Source of the DNA: Caryophanales bacterium UBA5603
GTDB taxonomy: Bacteria > Bacillota_I > Bacilli_A > Izemoplasmatales > Hujiaoplasmataceae
Assembly (NCBI GenBank): GCA_002424815.1
Contig: DILB01000002.1
Span: 1 to 64,000 of the forward strand
Direction of reading: 5' to 3'
DNA: 64,000 bases
Shown: one piece after another, positions 18,496-27,322 of the stretch
Numbering within the stretch: the stretch's first letter is position 1
Layout: every line of letters begins with the position of its first letter
Made by a program: the position numbers and the translations under genes
The notes under the pieces: model-generated
The model's database searches: none
The model's input: the letters and a program-made list of their open reading frames with translations, nothing else
Told to the model about the DNA's origin: nothing

Positions 18496-18690
18496 ATATA
18501 CAGAGGCGCATTGTAGGGGTATTTCGTCGGTGTTAATGAAATGAACTTCAGAGACGACGAAAGAAGGTATGCAATGCCGAAAGGATCGAATGGTTCATCA
18601 CTCGATTGCTTGGTGCGTGAACAAGCGTTCAAACACTGCCATATGTTATGGAGAGCTGTTATGTTAAATCATAACGGCTTTTATTTTTTA
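18496..18690 (+). promoter_or_regulatory. Lysine riboswitch (L box) with overlapping terminator
   Basis: The five-stem lysine aptamer is recognisable. The P1-adjacent AGAGGCGCA is at 18502. P2 is GCATTG/CAATGC and P3 is TTTCGTCG/CGACGAAA (perfect). GCCGAAAGG follows, then P4 ATCGA/TCGAT and P5 TGAAC-AAGC-GTTCA. The 3' part ends CTGCC-ATATGTTAT-GGAGAGCTG, as in known L boxes. The P1 3' strand CTGTTAT (18656-18662) is also inside the 5' arm of a perfect 10-bp terminator: AGCTGTTATG (18654-18663) with CATAACGGCT (18670-18679), then T-rich 18679-18689. Aptamer and terminator therefore exclude each other. Lysine binding should block termination and switch the operon ON. Confidence 0.93.
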
Positions 18691-18708
18691 AAAACAGGAG
18701 GAATTTAG

Positions 18709-19140
18709 ATGAAACAATACAAAATTGAAGATTTACACGTGGGCGATTCAGCAACACTCACAAAACAATTTTTTGAAGAAGATGTTTTGGGATATGCTAA
18801 AGTTTCGGGTGATGCTAATCCGGTTCATATTGATGAAGACTATGCGAAAACAACGATGTTCAAGACAAGAATTGTTCACGGAATGTTGGTAGGAGGATTG
18901 TTTTCATCTATCTTTGGAACCATTATGCCCGGAATTGGAACCATTTATACTCACCAAACATTAAAATTTACCAAGCCCGTGTATATTAACGATATTATTA
19001 CAGCATCAGTTACAGTTCGGGAAGTGATCTTTGAAAAAAATCGTGTAATCTTTGATTGTGTTGCTAAAAATCAAAATAATGAAACAGTTATTGTTGGAGA
19101 AGCACAACTAATGCCACCCAAATTAGGGGATTATTTATGA
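18709..19140 (+). CDS. (R)-specific enoyl-CoA hydratase, MaoC/PhaJ-like
   Basis: This 143-residue hot-dog fold hydratase has the MaoC signature: YAKVSGDANPVHIDEDYA near residue 30 with catalytic Asp and His, then RIVHGMLVGGLFSSIFGTIMPG and IYTHQTLKFTKPVYIND. The family hydrates trans-2-enoyl-CoA, such as crotonyl-CoA, to (R)-3-hydroxyacyl-CoA. As first gene of the lysine operon it probably acts on crotonyl-CoA released by Kal, opening a side branch to 3-hydroxybutyryl-CoA. AGGAGG precedes the ATG at the right distance. It overlaps atoD by 4 bp. It is not part of the classical kam cluster, so its place in the pathway is inference. Confidence 0.88.
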   Translation: MKQYKIEDLHVGDSATLTKQFFEEDVLGYAKVSGDANPVHIDEDYAKTTMFKTRIVHGMLVGGLFSSIFGTIMPGIGTIYTHQTLKFTKPVYINDIITASVTVREVIFEKNRVIFDCVAKNQNNETVIVGEAQLMPPKLGDYL

Positions 19141-19784
19141 AATCTTTCATTAATAGAAATGAATTTATCAAATTGTTAAAAAACAATATGTCAATCATGG
19201 TTGGTGGGTTTTTAACGAATGGTAGTCCCGAAAAACTCATTGATGCTGTTTTGGAGAGTGGAGTTACAAATTTAACGATTATATGTAATGATGGCGGGTA
19301 TGATAATAAAGGTGTAGGAAAATTAATAAGTTCAGGAAGAGTATCCAAACTGATTGCATCACATATAGGCACCAATCCCTCTGTTGGAGTATTAATGCAA
19401 CAAGAGAAATTAGAAGTAGAATTAGTTCCTCAAGGAACTTTAGCGGAACGTATTCGCGCTGCTGGAGCTGGTCTGGGAGGAATTTTAACACCAACAGGAA
19501 TAAATACTGTTGTTGCGAAGGGAAAACAAATCATTCAAATTGCTGGAATTGAGTATTTACTTGAAGAACCATTAAAGGCGGATTTAGCTTTAATTGGGGG
19601 TGCTATCGCTGATGAATTCGGTAATTTACGATATCGAGAAACTATGCGAAATTTCAATCCTCTGATTGCCATGGCTGCTGATTTGTCGATTGCCGAGGTA
19701 TCTCATGTGGTTAGAATGCTCGATCCAGAAACGGTAATTACACCACATCCTCTTATCGACTATATTTTAAGGGAGGATCAATAA
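19137..19784 (+). CDS. atoD: Acetoacetate:butyrate CoA-transferase, subunit A
   Basis: This 215-residue class I CoA-transferase alpha subunit works with the next gene. Seen: MVGGFLTNGSPEKLIDAVLE near residue 20, ICNDGGYDNKGVGKLI near 50, the family's GTLAERIRAAGAGLGGILTPTG near 100, and DLALIGGAIADEFGNLRYR near 150. In lysine fermentation it passes CoA between acetoacetate or acetate and butyryl-type thioesters, so energy can be conserved. ATGA overlap with the hydratase gene shows coupling. Confidence 0.93.
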   Translation: MKSFINRNEFIKLLKNNMSIMVGGFLTNGSPEKLIDAVLESGVTNLTIICNDGGYDNKGVGKLISSGRVSKLIASHIGTNPSVGVLMQQEKLEVELVPQGTLAERIRAAGAGLGGILTPTGINTVVAKGKQIIQIAGIEYLLEEPLKADLALIGGAIADEFGNLRYRETMRNFNPLIAMAADLSIAEVSHVVRMLDPETVITPHPLIDYILREDQ

Positions 19785-19786
19785 TC

Positions 19787-20434
19787 ATGGATGAAAAAAT
19801 TATTATTGCCAAAAGAATTGCTATGGAACTTCATCAAGGAGATTTAGTCAATTTAGGCATTGGAATTCCAACGATGGTCGCTGATTATATTGATCATAAT
19901 ATAAATGTGACTCTTCAATGCGAAAATGGCATCATAGGTATTGGGCCGTTATCAGATATTACAACAGAAACAGTCAATGCTGGAGGTAATTGTGCAACAA
20001 TTCTTCCTGGAGGCTCTTTTTTTGATTCAGCAATGTCATTTGCTATCATCAGGGGAGGGCATGTGGATGTGACTGTTTTAGGGGCTTTAGAGGTTGATTG
20101 CGAAGGAAGTTTAGCCTCTTGGATTATTCCAGGAAAAAAAGTTCCGGGAATGGGTGGGGCAATGGATTTGGTTGTAGGAGCAAAAAAAGTAATTATTGCT
20201 ATGACACATACAAACAAAGGAATACCAAAAATTTTAAATAAATGTACCCTTCCACTGACGGCTTATAAACAAGTTAATATGATTATAACGGAAATGGCTG
20301 TCATGGAAATTAGAAATGACGGATTGCATTTACTTGAAGTTAACTCGGATTACACAATTGAGCAAGTGATATTAGCCACAGAAGCAAAATTAATTATTAA
20401 TAATGTCATACCAATGAAAGGGATAGTATCATGA
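19787..20434 (+). CDS. atoA: Acetoacetate:butyrate CoA-transferase, subunit B
   Basis: This 215-residue beta subunit carries the catalytic glutamate in the ENGIIGIGP motif near residue 46, preceded by LVNLGIGIPTMVADY. Further family motifs are GGSFFDSAMSFAIIRGGHVDVTVLGALEVD near residue 80 (split over strands) and GMGGAMDLVVGAKKVI near 122. GGGAGGATC lies upstream of the ATG. It follows atoD by 2 bp and overlaps kal by 4 bp. Together with AtoD it forms the transferase; substrate preference cannot be read from sequence alone. Confidence 0.93.
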   Translation: MDEKIIIAKRIAMELHQGDLVNLGIGIPTMVADYIDHNINVTLQCENGIIGIGPLSDITTETVNAGGNCATILPGGSFFDSAMSFAIIRGGHVDVTVLGALEVDCEGSLASWIIPGKKVPGMGGAMDLVVGAKKVIIAMTHTNKGIPKILNKCTLPLTAYKQVNMIITEMAVMEIRNDGLHLLEVNSDYTIEQVILATEAKLIINNVIPMKGIVS

Positions 20435-20811
20435 ATGTAATATTAAGAGTTAGAATGTCATCTTCAGATGCCCATTATGGAGGAAATCTCGTAGACGGCG
20501 CTAGGATTTTAGCGTTATTCGGTGATGCTGCAACTGAATTATTAATAAAAAATGATGGAGATGAAGGCCTCTTTCGAGCCTATGATCAAGTTGACTTCGT
20601 CGCTCCGGTTTATGCGGGTGATTTTTTAGAAGTCACTGCCTCAATTATATCAACCGGAAATACTTCAAGAAAAATGACTTTCGCCTGTTATAAGGTTATT
20701 GAGGCAGAACCTCATATCGCACCATCTGCAGCGCGATTTTTAGATGAAAAAAAATTAGTGGCTAGCGCAAGCGGTACGTGCATTGTCCCAAAAGAATTGC
20801 AGAGGTTTTAA
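20431..20811 (+). CDS. kal: 3-aminobutyryl-CoA ammonia-lyase
   Basis: This 126-residue hot-dog fold enzyme eliminates ammonia from L-3-aminobutyryl-CoA to give crotonyl-CoA. Seen: LRVRMSSSDAHYGGNLVDGARIL at the N terminus (residues 4-26 region), with the family's SDAHYGG, then FGDAATELLI, VDFVAPVYAGDFLEV near 52 and SRKMTFACYKVI. Length and order before kce and kdd match known lysine clusters. ATGA overlap with atoA, and TAATG overlap with kce. Confidence 0.93.
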   Translation: MNVILRVRMSSSDAHYGGNLVDGARILALFGDAATELLIKNDGDEGLFRAYDQVDFVAPVYAGDFLEVTASIISTGNTSRKMTFACYKVIEAEPHIAPSAARFLDEKKLVASASGTCIVPKELQRF

Positions 20812-21635
20812 TGGAAAAATTAATAATTACTTGCGCAATAACAGGCGCAGAAGTAACCAAACAACAAAATCAAGCCGTTCCTTACACGATTGATGAAGTT
20901 GCAGAATCTGCATATGGTGCATATTTAGCCGGAGCAAGCATCATCCATTTGCACGCTAGAGAAGATGATGGGACACCCACACATCGATTAGAGCGTTTTT
21001 CAGAATTGATTAAAGCGATAAAATCCAAATGTCCCGATGTAATTATTCAAGTCACAACCGGCGGAGCAATCGGGATGACGAGAGACGAACGCTTAACACC
21101 CATATATTTAAATCCCGAAATGGCAACTTTAGATTGCGGTTCGCTTAATTTTGGAGTAGATGAAGTTTTTATCAATACCGAGAACGATATTATCTATATG
21201 GGAAACATAATTGAATCTAAGAATATTTATAAGGAATTGGAATGCTTTGAAAAAGGGCATGTTGATACCGTTTTAAGACTTGTTAAACGAGGATTTTTAC
21301 ATTATCCACTTCATTTTAGTTTTGTTTTGGGCGTAAATGGTGGAATGAGCGGAGAGAATCGAGATTTTATATTTATGAAAGATTCTATACCAAAAGACGC
21401 AACTTACAGCGTCGCAGGTATTGGCAAGTATGAATTTTCATTAGCTGAGCAAGCTATCATACATGGGGGTCATGTGCGTGTTGGACTAGAAGACAATTTG
21501 TATATTGAAAAAGGTATTCTTGCCAAATCAAATCAAGAATTGGTACAGAAAATTGTAAGAATAAGTCAAAATTACAATCGATTGATTGCTACACCGCGTG
21601 AAGCAAGAAAAATACTTGGATTGGAGATTATATGA
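20811..21635 (+). CDS. kce: 3-keto-5-aminohexanoate cleavage enzyme
   Basis: This 274-residue BKACE-family (DUF849) TIM barrel condenses 5-amino-3-ketohexanoate with acetyl-CoA to give acetoacetate and 3-aminobutyryl-CoA. Zinc ligands are visible in IIHLHAREDDG near residue 45 and in the C-terminal IHGGHVRVGLEDN near 222, with TTGGAIGMTRDER in between. I take the ATG at 20811 (MEKLIITCAITG), which overlaps the kal stop and follows AGAGG; an upstream in-frame ATG at 20778 lies inside kal. ATGA overlap with kdd follows. Confidence 0.95.
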   Translation: MEKLIITCAITGAEVTKQQNQAVPYTIDEVAESAYGAYLAGASIIHLHAREDDGTPTHRLERFSELIKAIKSKCPDVIIQVTTGGAIGMTRDERLTPIYLNPEMATLDCGSLNFGVDEVFINTENDIIYMGNIIESKNIYKELECFEKGHVDTVLRLVKRGFLHYPLHFSFVLGVNGGMSGENRDFIFMKDSIPKDATYSVAGIGKYEFSLAEQAIIHGGHVRVGLEDNLYIEKGILAKSNQELVQKIVRISQNYNRLIATPREARKILGLEII

Positions 21636-22690
21636 AAAAGATTTGTCCATTCGGAACACATCGGGTAATAGCTCCAAATGGGGCTTTACCACAATCATCA
21701 GATCAATTAGACAATACAATGATATGTCAAAAAAACGAGATATTAATAGATGTATTAACTCTTAATATTGACTCCGCTTCGTTTGCTCAGATTAAATCAT
21801 CGTGTGACAACGATGAAGTTAAAATTAAAGAAATGATTATTTCAATTGTATCAAAACGAGGTAAAATGCAAAATCCCATAACCGGCAGCGGAGGTATGTT
21901 GTTGGGAACGGTTAGTGAAATAGGATCAGATCTTCAGGTTGATTTGAAAAAAGGAGACAAAATTGTTACGTTAGTATCTTTGTCGTTAACCCCATTAAAG
22001 ATCGATCAAATCATTAAACTTCATTTAGACAAGGACCAAGTGGATATTATTGGGCAAGCAATCTTATTTCAAAGTGGAATATATGCAAAAATACCTAACG
22101 ATTTACCTGCAGACATAGTGTTGTCCGCACTTGATGTCGCAGGAGCACCTGCACAAGTTGAAAAACTAGTACAACCTGGTAACGATGTTTTAATTATTGG
22201 GGCTGGAGGTAAAAGCGGATTACTTTGTGCTTATCAAGCTAGAAAGTCAGTCGGAATACACGGCCATGTTTATGGCTTAATTTACGATATATCGGAATTA
22301 GAAGACCTTAAGAGTTTGTCAGTATGTGACGAGATTATTATTGCTGATGCAAGAATTCCTATGAATGTATATGATTTGGTCCTTAACGCAAGTGAAGGTA
22401 GAAAAATGGATGTAACAATTAACGTAGTAAATGTCCCAAACACAGAAATGGCCTCTATTCTTCCCACAAAAGATAATGGAATCGTTTATTTCTTTGGGAT
22501 GGCAACTTCTTTCTCTAAGGCCGCTTTAGGAGCGGAAGGTATCAAGAGCGAAGCGACGATGATGATTGGTAACGGGTATACTAAAAACCATGATCAATTG
22601 ACATTGAATTTATTGCGCGAGTCAAAAATTTTGTATGATTTATTTAAAAAAAGATATGGATCGAGGGATTACCATGTTAAAACTCAATGA
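21632..22690 (+). CDS. kdd: L-erythro-3,5-diaminohexanoate dehydrogenase
   Basis: This 352-residue NAD(P)-dependent dehydrogenase deaminates 3,5-diaminohexanoate to 5-amino-3-ketohexanoate. Seen: the family start CPFGTHRVIAPNGALPQ, the NPITGSGGMLLGTV stretch near residue 80, and a Rossmann loop IIGAGGKSGLL near 187. YFFGMATSFSKAALGAEG near 280 is typical of Kdd. It overlaps kce by 4 bp and kamA by 17 bp. Confidence 0.94.
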   Translation: MKKICPFGTHRVIAPNGALPQSSDQLDNTMICQKNEILIDVLTLNIDSASFAQIKSSCDNDEVKIKEMIISIVSKRGKMQNPITGSGGMLLGTVSEIGSDLQVDLKKGDKIVTLVSLSLTPLKIDQIIKLHLDKDQVDIIGQAILFQSGIYAKIPNDLPADIVLSALDVAGAPAQVEKLVQPGNDVLIIGAGGKSGLLCAYQARKSVGIHGHVYGLIYDISELEDLKSLSVCDEIIIADARIPMNVYDLVLNASEGRKMDVTINVVNVPNTEMASILPTKDNGIVYFFGMATSFSKAALGAEGIKSEATMMIGNGYTKNHDQLTLNLLRESKILYDLFKKRYGSRDYHVKTQ

Positions 22691-23936
22691 TGCTTATCTA
22701 GAAAGAAAAGCAAAATATTTTCCAAATATCTCTGATCATGATTGGAATGATTGGCATTGGCAAGTTAAAAATCGAATAACTTCAATTGATCAATTAAAAA
22801 AATTTATTAATTTGACGATTAATGAAGAAGTTCAGATAGCTAGTGTTCTATCAAAATTTAGAATGGCAATTACACCCTATTATTTATCCTTGATGGATCC
22901 GAATAATCCTGAGTGTCCGATTCGCAAGCAAGCGATTCCTTCAATATCAGAGATTTCAATTAGTAAAGATGATCTTCTAGACCCGCTTGATGAAGATAAA
23001 GATTCACCTGTTCCCGGCTTGACACACCGATACCCCGATCGAGTATTGTTTTTAATTACGGACATGTGCAGTATGTATTGTCGACATTGTACACGTAGAC
23101 GTTTTGCGGGGCAAACCGATTCAGATTTAAGTTCCGTTCGAATTAAACAAGGAATAGAATATATTCGAAAAACACCGGAGATTAGAGATGTATTATTATC
23201 TGGCGGTGATGCTTTACTTATGAGCGACAATCGTCTAGAAGCAATTATTTCTGAACTCAGATCGATTGATCATGTTGAGGTTATCCGTTTAGGAACAAGA
23301 GTTCCGGTTGTCATGCCACAAAGGATTACAGATGATTTAGTCAATATGTTAAAAAAATATCATCCTATTTGGGTGAATACACACTTCAATCACTATGATG
23401 AATTTACAAAAGAAAGCAAGAATGCTTTGTCGAAAATGGCCGATGCTGGAATACCCCTTGGTAATCAAAGTGTTTTATTACGGGGAATCAATGATTGCGT
23501 CAATATCATGAAGCGATTGGTGACAGGATTAGTAGAATTAAGAGTAAGGCCATATTATTTATATCAATGCGATTTATCTGTAGGAATTGAACATTTTCGG
23601 ACTCCAATTAGTAAAGGAATTGAAATTATTGAAGGACTAAGAGGGCACATAAGTGGTTTTTGTGTTCCTACATTTGTCGTTGATGCACCAGGAGGGGGAG
23701 GAAAAATTCCAGTTATGCCAAATTATGTGGTATCACAATCTCCTTCAAAGACTATATTAAGAAACTATGAGGGTGTCATCACTACATATAGCGAACCAAA
23801 ACACTATGAAAATGACTGTCGTTGTGAAGATTGTTTGACAAGCAAGTCTGAGGGTGTTAGTGCTTTGTTAAAAGGGGATCAAATTTCGATAGAGCCTAAA
23901 AATCTTATTAGGAGAGAACGATCATCAAAACACTAG
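22674..23936 (+). CDS. kamA: Lysine 2,3-aminomutase
   Basis: This 420-residue radical SAM, PLP enzyme converts L-lysine to L-beta-lysine, the entry step of the pathway. The 4Fe-4S cluster motif CSMYCRHC has cysteines at 132, 136 and 139, preceded by TDMC-type strand residues. LSGGDALLM near 180 is the SAM-binding GGE-like motif, and the PLP-lysine region is in the C-terminal third (VVDAPGGGGKIPVMPNY near 340). A Cys-rich tail (CRCEDC) near 385 is usual for zinc binding. The start at 22674 has GAGGG six bases upstream and overlaps kdd. Confidence 0.97.
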   Translation: MLKLNDAYLERKAKYFPNISDHDWNDWHWQVKNRITSIDQLKKFINLTINEEVQIASVLSKFRMAITPYYLSLMDPNNPECPIRKQAIPSISEISISKDDLLDPLDEDKDSPVPGLTHRYPDRVLFLITDMCSMYCRHCTRRRFAGQTDSDLSSVRIKQGIEYIRKTPEIRDVLLSGGDALLMSDNRLEAIISELRSIDHVEVIRLGTRVPVVMPQRITDDLVNMLKKYHPIWVNTHFNHYDEFTKESKNALSKMADAGIPLGNQSVLLRGINDCVNIMKRLVTGLVELRVRPYYLYQCDLSVGIEHFRTPISKGIEIIEGLRGHISGFCVPTFVVDAPGGGGKIPVMPNYVVSQSPSKTILRNYEGVITTYSEPKHYENDCRCEDCLTSKSEGVSALLKGDQISIEPKNLIRRERSSKH

Positions 23937-23941
23937 AGCGA

Positions 23942-24937
23942 ATGATTGAGAATTACGAGGTTGTAAGTATCGTTGGTAATGCAAAAAACGCCGGAAAAAC
24001 AACGGTGCTTAATGCAATCGTCGAAAATTATATGAATAGAGTTTTAGCAATAACATCGATAGGTTTAGATGGTGAAGTTTTAGATAATATTAGTCTGCTT
24101 CCTAAGCCTCGAATTTTTGTTCATCCAGGTATGATAGTTGCAACTGCTGAAGAATGTTTAAAGGTTTGCGAGGCGCAATTTTCAATCATAGCAGATACGG
24201 ATATTCAAACATCATTAGGAACTATAAAGATTATTCATATCACACTAGCTGGATACTGTTTAATTGGCGGACCATCTACTATAAAAGCAATGACCAGACT
24301 TATTGAGCTTCTTAAGTCTATGAATATTTATAAAATTCTCATTGATGGAGCTTTTTCAAGGAAAACCCTAAGTAAAGTGACAGATGCATGTCTTTTTGCT
24401 GTTGGCGCAGTTTTATCTCCAAATATTGATGATGTTATTAAATCTGCAGATTTAACAATTCGTCAATTTGGCTTACCGAGAATATCAAAAGAATATGATT
24501 ATCTTGAAGCCAAAGATAATGTCACTTTAATTATGGAATCAGGAAATACAATAGATCTTATGATAGATTCAGCCATTACAAATATGGATATGATTTTTGA
24601 ATCAATTAATAATGAAACTCGCTTTATATATTTGCCCGGATCATTAAGTCAAATGTTTGCAAAAGAGTACATAAGGAGGAGAAAATCAAAGCTTCCTAGT
24701 ATCATCCTTAAAAGTCCGACGCATATTGTTCTTCCTGATCTTATCTTCTCTCAGTTGTTACAAATGCAAACAAAAATCTATGTTCTTAACACCATTAATT
24801 TGATTGGAATAGCATATAATCCATTTTCACCTTCCGGATATTGTTTTGATGAACTAGAATTTCGACAAAAACTAATTAATATAACAGATTTACCAATCAT
24901 CAATGTCATGCATGAAAGTGAGGAAAGACATGAATAA
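23942..24937 (+). CDS. kamB: KamB-like P-loop protein, putative aminomutase reactivase subunit
   Basis: This 331-residue protein has Walker A GNAKNAGKT at residues 12-20 at its N terminus. It occupies the slot between kamA and kamD where other lysine clusters carry kamB (and usually kamC, a MutS-like ATPase). These two are thought to reactivate the B12 enzyme lysine 5,6-aminomutase by exchanging damaged cofactor. The middle (IHITLAGYCLIGGPSTIKAM) and the rest lack a recognisable catalytic motif. No kamC follows: kamD begins 8 bp inside this gene. Assignment rests on position and the P-loop. The ribosome site is weak, suggesting coupling to kamA, whose stop is 5 bp away. Confidence 0.8.
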   Translation: MIENYEVVSIVGNAKNAGKTTVLNAIVENYMNRVLAITSIGLDGEVLDNISLLPKPRIFVHPGMIVATAEECLKVCEAQFSIIADTDIQTSLGTIKIIHITLAGYCLIGGPSTIKAMTRLIELLKSMNIYKILIDGAFSRKTLSKVTDACLFAVGAVLSPNIDDVIKSADLTIRQFGLPRISKEYDYLEAKDNVTLIMESGNTIDLMIDSAITNMDMIFESINNETRFIYLPGSLSQMFAKEYIRRRKSKLPSIILKSPTHIVLPDLIFSQLLQMQTKIYVLNTINLIGIAYNPFSPSGYCFDELEFRQKLINITDLPIINVMHESEERHE

Positions 24938-26486
24938 ACTTAATTTAAATAATTCAAAAATCGTTGAATGTCGACAAATGGCAGCTTCGATTGCAGATAA
25001 TGTTCAATCTTTTATTAACAAACATACAACGGTAACGATTGAACGATCTGTATTACGAATGATGGGGATTGATGGAATAGATGCTTTTGAAGTTCCCATT
25101 TGTAATTTGATGGTGGATGACGTTGTTAAATCAGGAGACTTATCTTTGGGAATTAGCATCTATTTAGCCAGCGCATTAAAATCAACCGGATTGACATTAG
25201 ATGATTTTGTAAAAGAATATGTTAATTCAAGCAAAACCTTAATTCATTATCCGCTAATAAACCAATCTGAGGCCGATGTAATACTTAAGCCTTATGTTGA
25301 TAATGGAATAAACAGAATGATTGAAACAAGGAAGAGACGACATGAATTACAATCAAAATACCCCGGAAAGAATACAGAAATATATGTTATTGTAGCAACA
25401 GGAAACATCCATGAAGATATCATCCAAGCGACAGCAGCCGCAAAAGCTGGAGCAGATATAATTGCGGTTATTAGGACCACTGGTCAATCATTGCTAGATT
25501 ATGTTCCTTATGGAATAACAACTGAAGGGTTTGGCGGAACTTATGCAACACAAGCGAATTTTAGAATCATGCGAGAGGCACTTGATAAAGTATCCTCTGA
25601 AGAAAACAGATACATTAAACTTGTAAATTATGCTTCAGGTCTATGCATGCCGGAAATCGCTATAATGGGCGCTTTCGAGCGACTTGACATACTTTTGAAT
25701 GATAGTATGTATGGGATCATTTTCAGAGATATTAACATGCAAAGAACCTTTGTCGATCAGTATTTTTCTAGATTAATTAACGCTTACGCAGGAATAATAA
25801 TTAACACTGGAGAGGACAATTATCTAACTACATCTGATGCAGTTGAGCAAGCTCACACAGTATTAGCATCACAATTTATTAATGAGCAATTCGCTTCAAA
25901 AGCTCGGCTCTCAAAACGACTGATGGGTTTAGGACATGCATTTGAAATAGATCCAAATATCGAAAACGGGTTCCTTTATGAGCTAGCACAGGCAGAATTA
26001 ACTAGAGAAATTTTTCCAGATTCACCGTTAAAATACATGCCACCAACAAAACATATTTCTGGTAATATTTTTCGCGCTTATCAACAAAATACTTTGTTTA
26101 ACGTCGTCACGACTATGACAAATCAATCGATTCATCTGTTAGGAATGATGACCGAAGCTATTCATACACCTTTTATGCAAGATCGATTTCTAGCAATTCA
26201 GAATGCACTAATGGTTCAAAAGACGATGAAATCCATATATGAAGAAATGAGATTTAAAGATAATGGAATCATTCAATTGAGAGCACAGAGGGTTTTGGAT
26301 GACGCGCATGAATTGCTAAATAAAATACTAAAACAAACTTTATTTAAGGCGTTGGAAGAAGGAGTATTTGCTGATATTAAACGATCTTTTAACGGTGGAA
26401 AAGGTTTAGAAGGTGTTTTCATAAAGAATTCTAATTATTTTAATCCGGTATTAATTCGTTTACAGGAGGATGAATATGTTGATTAA
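24930..26486 (+). CDS. kamD: Lysine 5,6-aminomutase, alpha subunit
   Basis: This 518-residue subunit, with KamE, forms the adenosylcobalamin- and PLP-dependent enzyme that converts beta-lysine to 3,5-diaminohexanoate. Family features: KRRHELQSKYPGK near residue 140, IAAVRT-like IIAVIRTTGQSLLDYVPYG near 185 and TTEGFGGTYATQANFRIMR near 205. LGMMTEAIHTPFMQDRFLA lies near 405. The ATG at 24930 follows GTGAGG and sits within the end of the kamB-like gene; an upstream in-frame ATG at 24903 is too deep inside it. It overlaps kamE. Confidence 0.96.
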   Translation: MNKLNLNNSKIVECRQMAASIADNVQSFINKHTTVTIERSVLRMMGIDGIDAFEVPICNLMVDDVVKSGDLSLGISIYLASALKSTGLTLDDFVKEYVNSSKTLIHYPLINQSEADVILKPYVDNGINRMIETRKRRHELQSKYPGKNTEIYVIVATGNIHEDIIQATAAAKAGADIIAVIRTTGQSLLDYVPYGITTEGFGGTYATQANFRIMREALDKVSSEENRYIKLVNYASGLCMPEIAIMGAFERLDILLNDSMYGIIFRDINMQRTFVDQYFSRLINAYAGIIINTGEDNYLTTSDAVEQAHTVLASQFINEQFASKARLSKRLMGLGHAFEIDPNIENGFLYELAQAELTREIFPDSPLKYMPPTKHISGNIFRAYQQNTLFNVVTTMTNQSIHLLGMMTEAIHTPFMQDRFLAIQNALMVQKTMKSIYEEMRFKDNGIIQLRAQRVLDDAHELLNKILKQTLFKALEEGVFADIKRSFNGGKGLEGVFIKNSNYFNPVLIRLQEDEYVD

Positions 26487-27216
26487 ACCCTATGGGGATA
26501 CTTTGAATGATGGAAAAGTCCAACTAAGCTTTACTCTTCCTATTAATTATGGCCCAATCGCTACTGAAGCAGCGAAAGAATTAGCTAAAAAAATGGGTTT
26601 AAATGATCCTTCGATTGTTCATTCAGAATCGATTGGAAATGAATATACTTTTTTTGTAGTATATGGATCTACACCTCACTCAATTGAGCCAAATTCCATA
26701 ACAGTCAAAACCATCGATTCTCCTACCTATTCGAAAGAAGAGATAGAGACTATGATCGAGGAGAAAATTGGAAGAAATATTATTTTTGTCGGCGCTTCTA
26801 CAGGTACAGATGCACATACTGTAGGTATTGATGCAATAATGAATATGAAAGGTTATGCAGGACATTACGGATTAGAAAGATATAAACATATTCAAACTTA
26901 TAACATGGGAAGTCAAGTTCAAAATGAAGAGTTTATTCGCAAAGCAAAGGAAGTTAAGGCTGACGTTTTACTTGTTAGTCAAACCGTAACGCAAAAAGAT
27001 ATTCATTTAAAAAACTTGATTGAGTTGGTCGAATTACTTGAAGCTGAAGGAATGAGAGAGAAAGTGATTTTGATTGTGGGTGGCGCGCGAATAACACATG
27101 AACTTGCAAAAGAATTAGGCTATGACGCGGGATTTGGACCTGGTAAATTTGCTGAAGATGTTGCTTCGTTTTCCGTACATGAATTGATTCGAAGAAATAG
27201 GCTAGCAATAGAATAG
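26476..27216 (+). CDS. kamE: Lysine 5,6-aminomutase, beta subunit
   Basis: This 246-residue subunit binds cobalamin through DAHTVG (His 114 within GTDAHTVGIDAI), the DxHxxG motif of base-off B12 enzymes. The downstream SQTVTQKDIHLKN and VGGARITHELAKELGYDAGFGPGK match the rest of the B12 fold. PLP is bound by the N-terminal part. Of two close ATGs I chose 26476, seven bases after AGGAGG; the other (26470) is too near. It ends the operon, with a terminator five bases after the stop. Confidence 0.96.
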   Translation: MLIKPYGDTLNDGKVQLSFTLPINYGPIATEAAKELAKKMGLNDPSIVHSESIGNEYTFFVVYGSTPHSIEPNSITVKTIDSPTYSKEEIETMIEEKIGRNIIFVGASTGTDAHTVGIDAIMNMKGYAGHYGLERYKHIQTYNMGSQVQNEEFIRKAKEVKADVLLVSQTVTQKDIHLKNLIELVELLEAEGMREKVILIVGGARITHELAKELGYDAGFGPGKFAEDVASFSVHELIRRNRLAIE

Positions 27217-27220
27217 AATT

Positions 27221-27246
27221 ACGACCATAAATAATGGTCGTTTTTT
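27221..27246 (+). terminator. Terminator of the lysine operon
   Basis: ACGACCAT (27221-27228) pairs with ATGGTCGT (27234-27241), then a T run. Confidence 0.93.
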
Positions 27247-27322
27247 GATATAAAATGTATCATTTTATGTTAAAATATAAATGCATTTGTCATATGCCTA
27301 TCCTTTTTCGGAGTCCTTTAAT

